A stretch of 64,000 bases of DNA. Source: Lysobacter ciconiae. Lineage in GTDB: Bacteria; Pseudomonadota; Gammaproteobacteria; Xanthomonadales; Xanthomonadaceae. Positions 46,367 to 55,182 of the stretch are shown in pieces; the first letter of the stretch is position 1; each line of letters opens with the position of its first letter. Below the pieces are notes generated by a model that was not told where the DNA came from, searched no databases, and saw only the letters and a program-made list of their open reading frames with translations. The translations under genes and the position numbers were made by a program. The DNA lies in NCBI RefSeq assembly GCF_015209725.1, contig NZ_CP063656.1, forward strand, positions 1,719,001 to 1,783,000. The letters are read 5' to 3'.

Positions 46367-46945
46367 ATGAACACGCCCCCTGACTCCAGCGCCGGCCCGG
46401 ACGCCAGTGCCTCGCCGTTCGCCACCGATCTTGCGACCATCCGCGAACGCGCGCGCCAGCACATCGAAAAAGGCGCGATCACCGACAGCTACACCGCCAA
46501 CCGCGAGGTCGTGATCCGCCTCCTCAACGAGGCGCTGGCCACCGAACTGGTGTGCGTTCTGCGCTACAAACGTCATTACTTCATGGCCAGCGGCCTGATG
46601 GCGGACTCCATCAAGGCCGAATTCCTCGAGCATGCACGCGAAGAGGAAGCGCATGGCGACATGCTCGCCGAGCGCATCGTGCAACTGGGCGGTGAGCCCG
46701 ACTTCAACCCGGACATCCTCAGCAAGCGTGCGCACGCGGAGTACGTGGAGGGCACCGACCTGCGTGACATGGTCAAGGAAGATCTGGTCGCCGAGCGCAT
46801 CGCGATCGACAGCTACCGCCAGATGATCAACTACATCGGCGACAAGGACACCACCACCAAGCGCATCCTCGAGTCCATCCTCGCGCAGGAAGAGGAGCAT
46901 GCCGACGAGTTGTCGGACATGCTGGACGGCTGGACCGGTCGCTGA
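46367..46945 (+). CDS. Bacterioferritin-like protein
   Basis: The 192-residue four-helix ferritin-like protein has helix motifs for a di-iron site (LLNEALATELVCVLRYKRHYFMA, AEFLEHAREEEAHGDMLAERI, LVAERIAIDSYRQMI, ILAQEEEHADELSDML). It has an N-terminal extension of about 20 Ser/Ala/Pro-rich residues relative to E. coli Bfr (158), and the haem-ligand methionine of Bfr cannot be placed with certainty. It probably stores iron or protects DNA. It follows the peroxiredoxin gene. Confidence 0.87.
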   Translation: MNTPPDSSAGPDASASPFATDLATIRERARQHIEKGAITDSYTANREVVIRLLNEALATELVCVLRYKRHYFMASGLMADSIKAEFLEHAREEEAHGDMLAERIVQLGGEPDFNPDILSKRAHAEYVEGTDLRDMVKEDLVAERIAIDSYRQMINYIGDKDTTTKRILESILAQEEEHADELSDMLDGWTGR

Positions 46946-46966
46946 CCCGTCCTCATCAGCCGCATA

Positions 46967-46999
46967 CAGGAACGCCGCCCAGATAAGGCGGCGTTCCTG
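46967..46999. terminator. Strong hairpin between the bacterioferritin-like gene and gyrA
   Basis: A perfect 13-base stem (46967-46979 with 46987-46999) has a 7-base loop. It lies between convergent genes and can form on both transcripts, but there is no long T-tract. Confidence 0.75.
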
Positions 47000-47059
47000 C
47001 TTCAGGCCATCCGCTCGCCGGGCCAGAGCCCTGGACGGCGTCGGTGGCTCAGCCGTGCA

Positions 47060-49723
47060 TCAGGCCGGCGATTCGCCTGTGGGCGAGTCGCTGGCCGTCC
47101 CGCCGTCGCGCGTGAGCCCGGGCACGCTGGCCGCGGTGGCGTCGATCTCCGGGTCGATGTCGTCGTCCAGGAGCTCGTCGTCCAGCGATGCATCCAGGCG
47201 CTCCACCGCCTGCAGCGTCTCATCGGCCGCCAAGCGCATCAGGGTCACGCCCTGGGTGTTGCGGCTGACCTGGGAGATCTCCGAGGCGCGTGTACGCACC
47301 AGCGTGCCACCGTCTGAGATCAACAGCACCTCGTGGTTGTCGCTGAGCTGGATCGCGCCGACCAGCAGGCCGTTGCGGTCGCTGGTCTTCAGCGCGATCA
47401 CCCCCTGCGTGCCCCGGCCCTTGCACGGGTACTCGTCGACCGGCGTGCGCTTGCCATAGCCGCGCTCGCTGGCGGTGAGGATATCGCCGTCCCCCTGCAC
47501 CACGATCAGGCTGACCACCTTGCCGTCCGCGCCCAGGCGCATGCCGCGCACGCCGCGTGCGGTACGGCCCATCGAGCGCACGGTCTCGCCGGAGAACCGG
47601 ACCGCCTTGCCCTCGCTGGAGAACAGCATGATGTCCGAATGCCCGTCGGAGAGTTCGACGCCGATCAGCGCATCGCCCTCATCCAGGTTGATCGCGATCT
47701 TGCCGCGCTGCAGGCGGTAGGAGTACTCGCTCAACGGCGTCTTCTTCACCACGCCGTTGCGGGTCGCGAAGAAGACATGGCGGTCACCGTCGTAGTCACG
47801 CACCGGCACCACGGCCTGCACCTGCTCGCCGGCTTCCAGCGGAATCCAGTTGATGATCGGACGTCCACGTGCGTTCGGGCCGGCATCGGGCAACTGGTAC
47901 ACCGGCAGCCAGAAAACCCGGCCCGCGCTGGTGAAGGTCAGCAGGGTGTCGTGGGTATTGACCAGCCACAGGCTGTCGATGAAGTCCTCGTCCTTGGTGG
48001 TGGCCGCGTTGCGGCCGCGACCGCCGCGCTTCTGCGCCCGGTAGCTGCTGACCGGCTGGCGCTTGGCGTAACCGGAATGGGACAGCGTCACCACCACGTC
48101 TTCGGGCGCGATCAGGTCGAGGATGTCGAGGTCTTCCTCGCTCTCGCGGATCTCGCTGCGGCGCTCGTCGCCGAACTCCGCCTTGACGTTCTCCAGCTCC
48201 TCGCGGATCACGCGCAGCAGCACGTTCGGATCCTCGAGGATCTCGATCAGGCCGCGGATGGTGTCCAGCAACAGCTTGTATTCCTCGGTCAGCTTCTCCT
48301 GCTCCAGCCCGGTCAGGCGGTGCAGGCGCATCTCCAGGATCTGCTGGGCCTGGATCTCGGTCAGCTGGTAGAACCTGCTGTCGTTGGCGCCGGTGACCAG
48401 TCCCACGCCGCGCGGCAGGTCCTCCGGCTGCGAGGCCTCCGCGCCGGCTGCCGACAGCAGCGCACCGACAAGCCCGGGCTCCCAGGTCTTGGCCAGCATG
48501 CGCTCGCGCGCCTCGTTGGGATTCGCCGAGGTCTTGATCAGCTCGATCATCTCGTCGATGTTGGCCAGCGCGACGGTCAGCCCTTCCAGCACGTGGGCGC
48601 GCGCACGCGCCTTGCGCAGGTCGAAGATCGTCCGGCGGGTGACCACCTCGCGGCGATGGCGCACGAAGGCCTGCAGGATCTGCTTGAGGTTCAGCAGCTG
48701 CGGGCGGCCATCAACCAGCGCGACCATGTTGAAGCTGAAGGACGACTCCATCTGGGTCTGCTGGTAGAGGTTGTTCAGCACCACGTCGGCCGAATCGCCG
48801 CGCTTGACCTCGATGTAGATGCGCATGCCGTCCTTGTCGGACTCGTCGCGCAGCTCGCTGATGCCTTCGAGCTTCTTTTCCTTGACCAACTCGGCGATCT
48901 TCTCGATCAGGCGCGCCTTGTTGACCTGGTAGGGGATCTCGCTGACGGCGATCGCCTCGCGGCCGTTGTCGGCCACCTCGATCTCGGCGCGCGCGCGCAT
49001 GCGCACCCGGCCACGACCGGTGTGGTAGGCGTTGATGATGCCCGAGGTGCCGTTGATGATGCCGGCGGTCGGGAAGTCCGGCCCGGGCACGTGCACCATC
49101 AGGCCGTCGACGTCGATGTCCGGGTCGTCGATCAACGCAATCGTCGCGTCGATGATCTCGCTGAGGTTGTGCGGCGGGATGTTGGTTGCCATGCCGACCG
49201 CGATACCGGCCGAGCCGTTGATCAGGAGGTTCGGGATGCGCGTGGGCATCACCGTGGGCTCGAACTCCTTCTCATCGTAGTTGGGCTGGAAGTCGACGGT
49301 TTCCTTCTCGATGTCCGCCATCAACTCGTGGGTGATCTTGGCCATGCGCGCTTCGGTGTAACGCATAGCCGCCGCGGAATCGCCATCGACCGAGCCGAAG
49401 TTGCCCTGCCCGTCCACCAGCATGTATCGCAGCGAGAACGGCTGCGCCATGCGCACCAGCGTGTCGTACACCGACTGGTCGCCATGCGGATGGTATTTAC
49501 CGATCACGTCACCGACGATTCGCGCCGACTTGAAGTACGGCTTGTTGGAATGCGCCCCCAACACGCTCATCGCGTACAGCACGCGCCGGTGCACGGGCTT
49601 GAGCCCGTCGCGGACGTCGGGAAGCGCGCGGCCGACGATCACGCTCATGGCGTAATCGAGGTAGCTGCGACGCATCTCGTCTTCGAGGTTTACCGGGATG
49701 ATTTCCTTGGCAAGATCGGCCAT
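47060..49723 (-). CDS. gyrA: DNA gyrase subunit A
   Basis: GyrA cuts and rejoins DNA for negative supercoiling. The 887-residue protein has the catalytic Tyr122 (AAMRYTEARM), the quinolone-resistance region with Gln83 and Asp87 (HPHGDQSVYD), and C-terminal beta-pinwheel repeats including a GyrA box near RAQKRGGRGR. The C-terminal tail is acidic, as in other GyrA. At residue 83 most gammaproteobacteria have Ser; Gln is the natural state in Stenotrophomonas maltophilia as I recall. It is the last gene of a minus-strand run from smc but has its own promoter. Confidence 0.97.
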   Translation of the reverse strand: MADLAKEIIPVNLEDEMRRSYLDYAMSVIVGRALPDVRDGLKPVHRRVLYAMSVLGAHSNKPYFKSARIVGDVIGKYHPHGDQSVYDTLVRMAQPFSLRYMLVDGQGNFGSVDGDSAAAMRYTEARMAKITHELMADIEKETVDFQPNYDEKEFEPTVMPTRIPNLLINGSAGIAVGMATNIPPHNLSEIIDATIALIDDPDIDVDGLMVHVPGPDFPTAGIINGTSGIINAYHTGRGRVRMRARAEIEVADNGREAIAVSEIPYQVNKARLIEKIAELVKEKKLEGISELRDESDKDGMRIYIEVKRGDSADVVLNNLYQQTQMESSFSFNMVALVDGRPQLLNLKQILQAFVRHRREVVTRRTIFDLRKARARAHVLEGLTVALANIDEMIELIKTSANPNEARERMLAKTWEPGLVGALLSAAGAEASQPEDLPRGVGLVTGANDSRFYQLTEIQAQQILEMRLHRLTGLEQEKLTEEYKLLLDTIRGLIEILEDPNVLLRVIREELENVKAEFGDERRSEIRESEEDLDILDLIAPEDVVVTLSHSGYAKRQPVSSYRAQKRGGRGRNAATTKDEDFIDSLWLVNTHDTLLTFTSAGRVFWLPVYQLPDAGPNARGRPIINWIPLEAGEQVQAVVPVRDYDGDRHVFFATRNGVVKKTPLSEYSYRLQRGKIAINLDEGDALIGVELSDGHSDIMLFSSEGKAVRFSGETVRSMGRTARGVRGMRLGADGKVVSLIVVQGDGDILTASERGYGKRTPVDEYPCKGRGTQGVIALKTSDRNGLLVGAIQLSDNHEVLLISDGGTLVRTRASEISQVSRNTQGVTLMRLAADETLQAVERLDASLDDELLDDDIDPEIDATAASVPGLTRDGGTASDSPTGESPA

Positions 49724-49850
49724 CAGGTTTCCGTATTTGAGCTGAGGTGGTTACCGCGGTGCGGGCGAACATGCGCCGACGGGCCCACTGGAAACAGGCC
49801 GGCACAAGGGAGAATCCGATCCGCGGCAATACCGGGGAAAAAGACAGCGA

Positions 49851-49859
49851 ATTATAGCA
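49851..49859 (-). promoter_or_regulatory. Extended -10 promoter before gyrA
   Basis: On the minus strand TGCTATAAT (49859-49851) is an extended -10 box with a consensus hexamer. No good -35 was found, which fits an extended -10 promoter. The leader would be about 120 bases before the ATG at 49723. Confidence 0.65.
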
Positions 49860-49905
49860 CGGAACGCATCCTCATGCCCCGCTGTTTTTCCAGAGAAACA
49901 AGGAC

Positions 49906-50964
49906 TTACGCGCCAAAAGCGGCCTGCATGGCGGTCGCATCCGGCTGCATGATCACGCCCCGCTCGGTCACGATGGCATCGATCAATCCGTGCGGGGTGA
50001 TGTCGAACACCGGATTCCAGGCGGTGATCCCGCCCGCTGCGGTGGCGACGCCGCCCAGATGGAACAGTTCGGCGGCATCGCGCTCTTCGATATCGATCCC
50101 GGCACCATCCGGCATCGCCATGTCCACGGTTGAAGAAGGTGCGGCGACCATGAACTTCACACCGTGGTGGCGGGCGGCGATGGCCAGCTGGTAGGTGCCG
50201 ATCTTGTTGGCGGTGTCGCCGTTGGCGCAGATGCGGTCGGCGCCGACGATGACCCACTGCACCTGGCCGGTTGTCATCAGGTGCGCGGCCGCCGAATCGG
50301 CCACCAGCACCGGCGCGATGCCGTCCTGCTGCAGTTCCCAGGCGGTCAGGCGGGCGCCCTGCAGCCAGGGCCGCGTTTCACCGGCAAACACCTGCGCTAT
50401 GCGTTGCTGGGCGACGCCGGCACGGATCACGCCCAGCGCGGTGCCGAAGCCGGCGGTCGCGAGCGAGCCGGTGTTGCAGTGGGTCAGCACGCCGCTGCCC
50501 GGGGCGATCAATGCCGCGCCCAGCGACCCCATATGACGGTTGGCGGCCAGGTCCTCATCGGCAATGGCGCCTGCTTCGCGTTCCAGCACCTCGCGCCAGT
50601 CACTCCCGGCGGACGCGAGCACACGTCGCATGCGTGCCAGCGCCCAGGCCAGGTTCACGGCCGTCGGGCGGGCATCGTTCAGATGGGTGATGGCCGGCTC
50701 CAGCGCGAGCACCGCGGCCGCACCGTCCTCCGCCTTGATTTCGCGCGCGGCCAGAACGAGTCCCCATGCAGCGGCGATGCCAATCGCCGGCGCGCCGCGC
50801 ACGGTTAGCGCGCGGATCGAGTCGAACACGTCTTCACTGGTCTCGCAGCGGACGTACTCGACGTGGAAAGGCAAGCGGCGCTGGTCGAGCAATTCGAGCG
50901 CGTCGCCGGTCCAGCGGATCGGACGAACGCGGTCGTAACGGTCGAAGTCGAAGGTGTCGTTCAT
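49906..50964 (-). CDS. mtnA: 5-methylthioribose-1-phosphate isomerase
   Basis: MtnA isomerises methylthioribose 1-phosphate in methionine salvage. The 352-residue protein has TVRGAPAIGIAAAWG, the active-site Cys in LTHCNTGSLAT and Asp in VIVGADRICANGDTANKIGTYQLA. ATG 50964 was preferred to a GTG 15 bases upstream; neither has a strong ribosome-binding site. No mtnK, mtnB or mtnC is nearby. It lies 33 bases after epmA in the same direction. Confidence 0.94.
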   Translation of the reverse strand: MNDTFDFDRYDRVRPIRWTGDALELLDQRRLPFHVEYVRCETSEDVFDSIRALTVRGAPAIGIAAAWGLVLAAREIKAEDGAAAVLALEPAITHLNDARPTAVNLAWALARMRRVLASAGSDWREVLEREAGAIADEDLAANRHMGSLGAALIAPGSGVLTHCNTGSLATAGFGTALGVIRAGVAQQRIAQVFAGETRPWLQGARLTAWELQQDGIAPVLVADSAAAHLMTTGQVQWVIVGADRICANGDTANKIGTYQLAIAARHHGVKFMVAAPSSTVDMAMPDGAGIDIEERDAAELFHLGGVATAAGGITAWNPVFDITPHGLIDAIVTERGVIMQPDATAMQAAFGA

Positions 50965-50997
50965 GGCGGCATGGTCCACAGGTCGCGCGAAACGGGA

Positions 50998-52008
50998 TCA
51001 GGCGCGGAAAAAGTCAAAGGCGATCACATCGGCGATGCGGTCGGTGCGCAGCATCGCCATCATGAGCCGATCCACGCCGAGGGCGACGCCGGCGCAGTCG
51101 GGCAATCCGGCTTCCAGCGCGGCAAGAAAACGCGGGTCAGTCGGCGGGATCCGGTCGGCGCGCGTCTGGCGGATGCGGCCATCGCGCTGGAAGCGGGCAC
51201 CCTGCTCGGCTGCATCGGTCAGCTCGTGGTAGCCGTTGGCCAGCTCCAGCGGGCCCAGGTAGAGCTCGAAGCGCTCCGCCACCGGCGGTGAGCCGTCGCC
51301 ATCATCGCGCATCCGCGCCAGCGCGCACTGGGTGGCCGGATAGTCGTGCACGGCCAGCATGGTCTCGTCGCTGAAGCCGGGCTGCAGCCGGTGCGTCATC
51401 AGCAGGTCCAGCCAGTCATCACGGACCAGACCCGTCGGGTCGAGGACCACGTCGCCCAAGGCGTTGCGAAGGACTTCCTCGCTCGCGGTCAGGGGGTCCA
51501 GGCCCAGCCGGTCGTGGTAGAGGTCGCGGTAGCGCACCTGCACCAACGGCACCTGGCGACCGACCAGAGCCAGGCCCAGGTTGATGACCTCGGCGGTTTC
51601 GCGTGCCAGCCGGCGATGGTCCCAGCCCACGCGGTACCACTCCAGCATCGTGAATTCGGGATTGTGGCGCGCGCCGGCCTCGCCGTTGCGGAACACCCGA
51701 CCCAGCTCGTAGCAATCGCCAAAGCCCGCCGCGAGCAGCCGCTTGAGCGGGTACTCGGGCGAGGTGCGCAGCCAGCGGGTACGGGGGCCGCCGTCGCTGC
51801 GGCCGCTGAAATCGGTGGTGAACGAGTCGATGTTCGGCTCGGTGTTTCCGGCTACTGACATCACCGGGGTTTCCACCTCGACCACGTCACGGTCGGCGAA
51901 GAATCCACGGATCCGCGCGTTGAGGGCCGCCCGCAACTTCAATGCCGGGAACGACGCTTTCGGCGCCCAGTCTGTAGCCGGATCGCCAGCGGCGTGCGGA
52001 GCGTTCAC
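50998..52008 (-). CDS. epmA: EF-P lysine ligase EpmA (GenX/PoxA)
   Basis: EpmA attaches beta-lysine to a lysine of elongation factor P. The 336-residue protein is a truncated class II lysyl-tRNA synthetase without the anticodon-binding domain. It has motif 2 (FRNGEAGARHNPEFTMLEWY) and motif 3 (GVALGVDRLMMAML). The start is GTG 52008, which overlaps the ligA stop (GTGA); longer open extensions are antisense-like. Length agrees with E. coli EpmA (325). Confidence 0.94.
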   Translation of the reverse strand: MNAPHAAGDPATDWAPKASFPALKLRAALNARIRGFFADRDVVEVETPVMSVAGNTEPNIDSFTTDFSGRSDGGPRTRWLRTSPEYPLKRLLAAGFGDCYELGRVFRNGEAGARHNPEFTMLEWYRVGWDHRRLARETAEVINLGLALVGRQVPLVQVRYRDLYHDRLGLDPLTASEEVLRNALGDVVLDPTGLVRDDWLDLLMTHRLQPGFSDETMLAVHDYPATQCALARMRDDGDGSPPVAERFELYLGPLELANGYHELTDAAEQGARFQRDGRIRQTRADRIPPTDPRFLAALEAGLPDCAGVALGVDRLMMAMLRTDRIADVIAFDFFRA

Positions 52009-54350
52009 TCGTGCTTGCCGAGGAAGGCCAGCAGCTTCGCCTCGTCCCAGATCTCGATGCCGAGTTCCTCGGCCTTGGCCAGCTTGGAACCGGCCGCCTC
52101 GCCAGCGACCACGAACCCGGTCTTCTTCGACACGCTGCCGGCCGACTTCGCGCCCAGCGCTTCCAGGCGCGATTTCGCCTCGTCGCGCGTCATCGCGGCC
52201 AAGGTCCCGGTGAGCACGACGGTTCGACCTTCCAGCGGACCGGCGCTGGTGGCATCCGCTTCGGGAATCAACTTCTCCAGCGTTGCAATCGCTTCCCCGC
52301 ACCGCGCCAGCAGGCCGGCGTTTTCCGCGTCCTCCAGCCAGGTCTCCAGCGCCGAGGCGGTGTCGTTGGGCAGGCCGGCGGCGATGAAGCGGTGCACGGG
52401 CGCGTCCAGCAGCGCGGACGCCTCGGCAAAGACGCCCGCCAGCTGCTCGGCGCGCAGGCGGGTGAGTTTCGGGATCTCCAGGTCCACCAGCAGGTCGGCC
52501 AGCCCGAGTGCGCCCCGCAATTGCGCGGACGGTGGCCGGGCGTCAGTAATTTCGACGCCGCCAGCCAGCAGCTCGTCGATCACCTTCTGGTTTCCCGCCT
52601 GGTCGAAGAACTGGCCGATCGAATGGGCCACCTCCGAGCCGATGTCGGGCACCCGCTTGAACAGCGGCCACGGCAGCCTCCGGATCACCGCCAGATCGCC
52701 GAACCACTCCGCCAGCGCCTTGGCGGTGCTCTCGCCGACGTGCTGGATGCCCAGACCGAACAGGTAGCGCGCCAGGGTCGTCCTGCGGCTGCCCTGGATG
52801 GCCGCGATCAGGTTCTCCGCCCAGCGGGTCGCCACCTTGCCCGCCCTGACGGTGTCCGGCGTCGTGCCGTCGCGCTCGTCACCGCGGCACTTCATCTCCA
52901 GCAGGTCGTCCAGGGACAGCGTGTACAGGTCGGCGACGGAAGTGACGTAGCCGAAATCCACCAGGTCCTCGACGTAGCGCTCGCCCAGCCCGTCAATGTC
53001 CATGGCCCGGCGTGAGGCGAAATGCTCGATCGCCTCCTTGCGCTGGGCCGGGCAGATCAGCTCACCGGAGCAGCGCCAGACCACCCCGCCCTCCTCGCGC
53101 ACAAGATCGGAGCCGCACACCGGGCACACGGTCGGCATCTGCCAGGGCTGCGCATCCGGCGCGCGCATGCCGGGCACCACGCGCACGATCTCGGGAATCA
53201 CGTCGCCGGCGCGACGCACGATCACCGTGTCGCCGACGCGGACGTCCAGCCGGGCCACCTGGTCGGCGTTGTGCAGGGTCGCCCTGCTGACCTCGACCCC
53301 GCCGACCTGCACCGGGGTGAGCCGGGCCAGCGGCGTCGCCGCACCGGTGCGACCGATGTTGACCTCGATGGCCTCCAGTACCGTGGACTGCTCTTGGGCC
53401 GGGAACTTGTGCGCCAGCGCCCAGCGCGGGGCGCGCGAGACAAAACCCAGTTCCAGCTGCCCCGCGTAGTCGTCGAGCTTGTAGACCACGCCGTCGATGT
53501 CGAAGGCCAGGCGGTCGCGCCGCTCGCCGATATCGCGGTAGTACGCCAGAAGGCCGGCCAGGCCGGTGGCGACGCGGCTCTCCGCGCTGACCGGGAACCC
53601 CCAGTCGCGCAGTTGCCGCAGCGTCGCCGAGTGCGTCGGCGGCAGCTCGGCGCCTTCCACTAGGCCGACCGCGTAGGCGTAGAACGCCAGCGGCCGGCGC
53701 GCGGTGATGCGCGGGTCCAGCTGTCGCAGGGACCCGGCGGCGCCGTTGCGCGGGTTGGCCAGCGGCTTGCCACCCTCGGCGCGCATGCGCTCGTTGTAGC
53801 GATGGAAGCCCGCCAGCGGCATGTAGACCTCGCCACGGACCTCCAGCACCGCCGGCCAATCCGTCCTCCGCAGTGCCAGCGGGATTGCCTTGACCGTGCG
53901 CAGGTTGGCAGTGACGTCCTCACCGGTGGCGCCATCGCCGCGGGTCGCGCCCTGGACGAAGCGGCCATCCTCATAGCGCAGGCTGATGGCCAGGCCGTCC
54001 AGCTTGGGCTCCACCGAAAACACCGGGTCGCTGCGCTCCAGCCGCTGCTCGATGCGCTGGACGAAATCGGCCACCTCGTCGTCGCTGAAGGCGTTGCCCA
54101 ACGAGAGCATGGGAATGGCGTGGGTGACGCTGGCGAAGGCACCCGACGGCGGCGCACCGACGCGCTGGGTCGGGGAATCCGCGCCGGCCAGTTCGGGATG
54201 GGCCGCCTCCAGGCCCTCCAGCTCGCGCAGCAGGGCGTCGTACTCCGCGTCCGGAATCGCCGCGTCGTCGAGGACGTAATAGCGGTAGCTGGCGTCGTCG
54301 AGCTGACGGCGCAGCTCGGCCACGCGGGCGGCGGGATCGGGCGCGGACAT
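52005..54350 (-). CDS. ligA: NAD-dependent DNA ligase
   Basis: LigA seals nicks in replication and repair. The 781-residue protein has the adenylated K116 (EPKLDG), an OB fold, a four-Cys zinc finger (CPVCGSDL ... WRCSGELICPAQR), a helix-hairpin-helix region and a C-terminal BRCT domain (about 700-781: GRTVVLTGTLAAMTRDEAK). It is longer than E. coli LigA (671), with about 80-110 additional residues, common in Xanthomonadaceae. It starts 9 bases after the zipA stop and overlaps epmA. Confidence 0.97.
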   Translation of the reverse strand: MSAPDPAARVAELRRQLDDASYRYYVLDDAAIPDAEYDALLRELEGLEAAHPELAGADSPTQRVGAPPSGAFASVTHAIPMLSLGNAFSDDEVADFVQRIEQRLERSDPVFSVEPKLDGLAISLRYEDGRFVQGATRGDGATGEDVTANLRTVKAIPLALRRTDWPAVLEVRGEVYMPLAGFHRYNERMRAEGGKPLANPRNGAAGSLRQLDPRITARRPLAFYAYAVGLVEGAELPPTHSATLRQLRDWGFPVSAESRVATGLAGLLAYYRDIGERRDRLAFDIDGVVYKLDDYAGQLELGFVSRAPRWALAHKFPAQEQSTVLEAIEVNIGRTGAATPLARLTPVQVGGVEVSRATLHNADQVARLDVRVGDTVIVRRAGDVIPEIVRVVPGMRAPDAQPWQMPTVCPVCGSDLVREEGGVVWRCSGELICPAQRKEAIEHFASRRAMDIDGLGERYVEDLVDFGYVTSVADLYTLSLDDLLEMKCRGDERDGTTPDTVRAGKVATRWAENLIAAIQGSRRTTLARYLFGLGIQHVGESTAKALAEWFGDLAVIRRLPWPLFKRVPDIGSEVAHSIGQFFDQAGNQKVIDELLAGGVEITDARPPSAQLRGALGLADLLVDLEIPKLTRLRAEQLAGVFAEASALLDAPVHRFIAAGLPNDTASALETWLEDAENAGLLARCGEAIATLEKLIPEADATSAGPLEGRTVVLTGTLAAMTRDEAKSRLEALGAKSAGSVSKKTGFVVAGEAAGSKLAKAEELGIEIWDEAKLLAFLGKHE

Positions 54351-54359
54351 CGGGACCTG

Positions 54360-55106
54360 CTACCAGCGGCTGGGCTTGCTCAACGGCGGCGCTTCGCGCT
54401 CGCGGTCATAGGCCCGCAGTTCGTCGCGGATGTGGCCGATGCGCTGGCGACCCAGGTTGTTGCGCTGCTCGTCCAGCAACAGGCCGCCGAGCAGTTCGGC
54501 CATCCGCTCCGCGGTCGGCAGCATGGCCTCCCACGCATCCAGCGCGGCGACCGGCGCCGGCAGGGTCAGGAAGAACGCGATCGCCGGAGTTTCCAGCTCT
54601 TGGATGGTGGCCATGTCGAAGTTGCCCGGTTTGACGATGTTGGCCACGCTGAACACCGGCCCGCGCTCGGGCTGCTGCTCGATCAGGCGGTGGTAGACGC
54701 CCATGTGCCCGTAGACCAGGCCGGCCTTTTCCGCCGCCACGACGATGTCCGGGCCGTGCAGCTTCTCGCCGGCGCGGGCGGCCAGATAGACCGTCACGAT
54801 CTTGTCGAATTCGTCGCTGACGCGCTTGCCGAGCTCGGTGCTCGCGCTGCCGTCGAGACTGCGTTCAAACAGGTCCAGCTCCGCCTGCGCGGTCGGATCC
54901 TCGCCTGAGGCACCCATGTCTGCGGCTGCCTCGTCCTCAAGCTGCTCGCCCAGGGTCGGCTCACGCCTGGACCCGCTGCCGTCGGCGGCGCGCGCAACGC
55001 GGCGGCCCTGTCCGGGCTTGCGTGGCCGGCCAAAAAACAGGATCGCGCCGACCACAAACAGCCCGGCGATCAGGATTCCGATCCGCAACAGGGTTTCGTC
55101 CGACAT
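54360..55106 (-). CDS. zipA: Cell division protein ZipA
   Basis: ZipA anchors FtsZ to the inner membrane. The 248-residue protein has an N-terminal transmembrane helix (about 6-25), a charged linker (about 28-95) and a C-terminal FtsZ-binding domain (about 110-240, VVAAEKAGLVYGHMGVYHRL). It is shorter than E. coli ZipA (328), mainly in the linker. It lies between smc and ligA, an order known in Xanthomonadaceae. Confidence 0.93.
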   Translation of the reverse strand: MSDETLLRIGILIAGLFVVGAILFFGRPRKPGQGRRVARAADGSGSRREPTLGEQLEDEAAADMGASGEDPTAQAELDLFERSLDGSASTELGKRVSDEFDKIVTVYLAARAGEKLHGPDIVVAAEKAGLVYGHMGVYHRLIEQQPERGPVFSVANIVKPGNFDMATIQELETPAIAFFLTLPAPVAALDAWEAMLPTAERMAELLGGLLLDEQRNNLGRQRIGHIRDELRAYDREREAPPLSKPSRW

Positions 55107-55182
55107 CAGCTTTGGTACTCCGTTTGTTGCATGGGTGGGCGTCGGGAACGCCGTGGTGACACGACGATCCGGCGCCCGCGGT

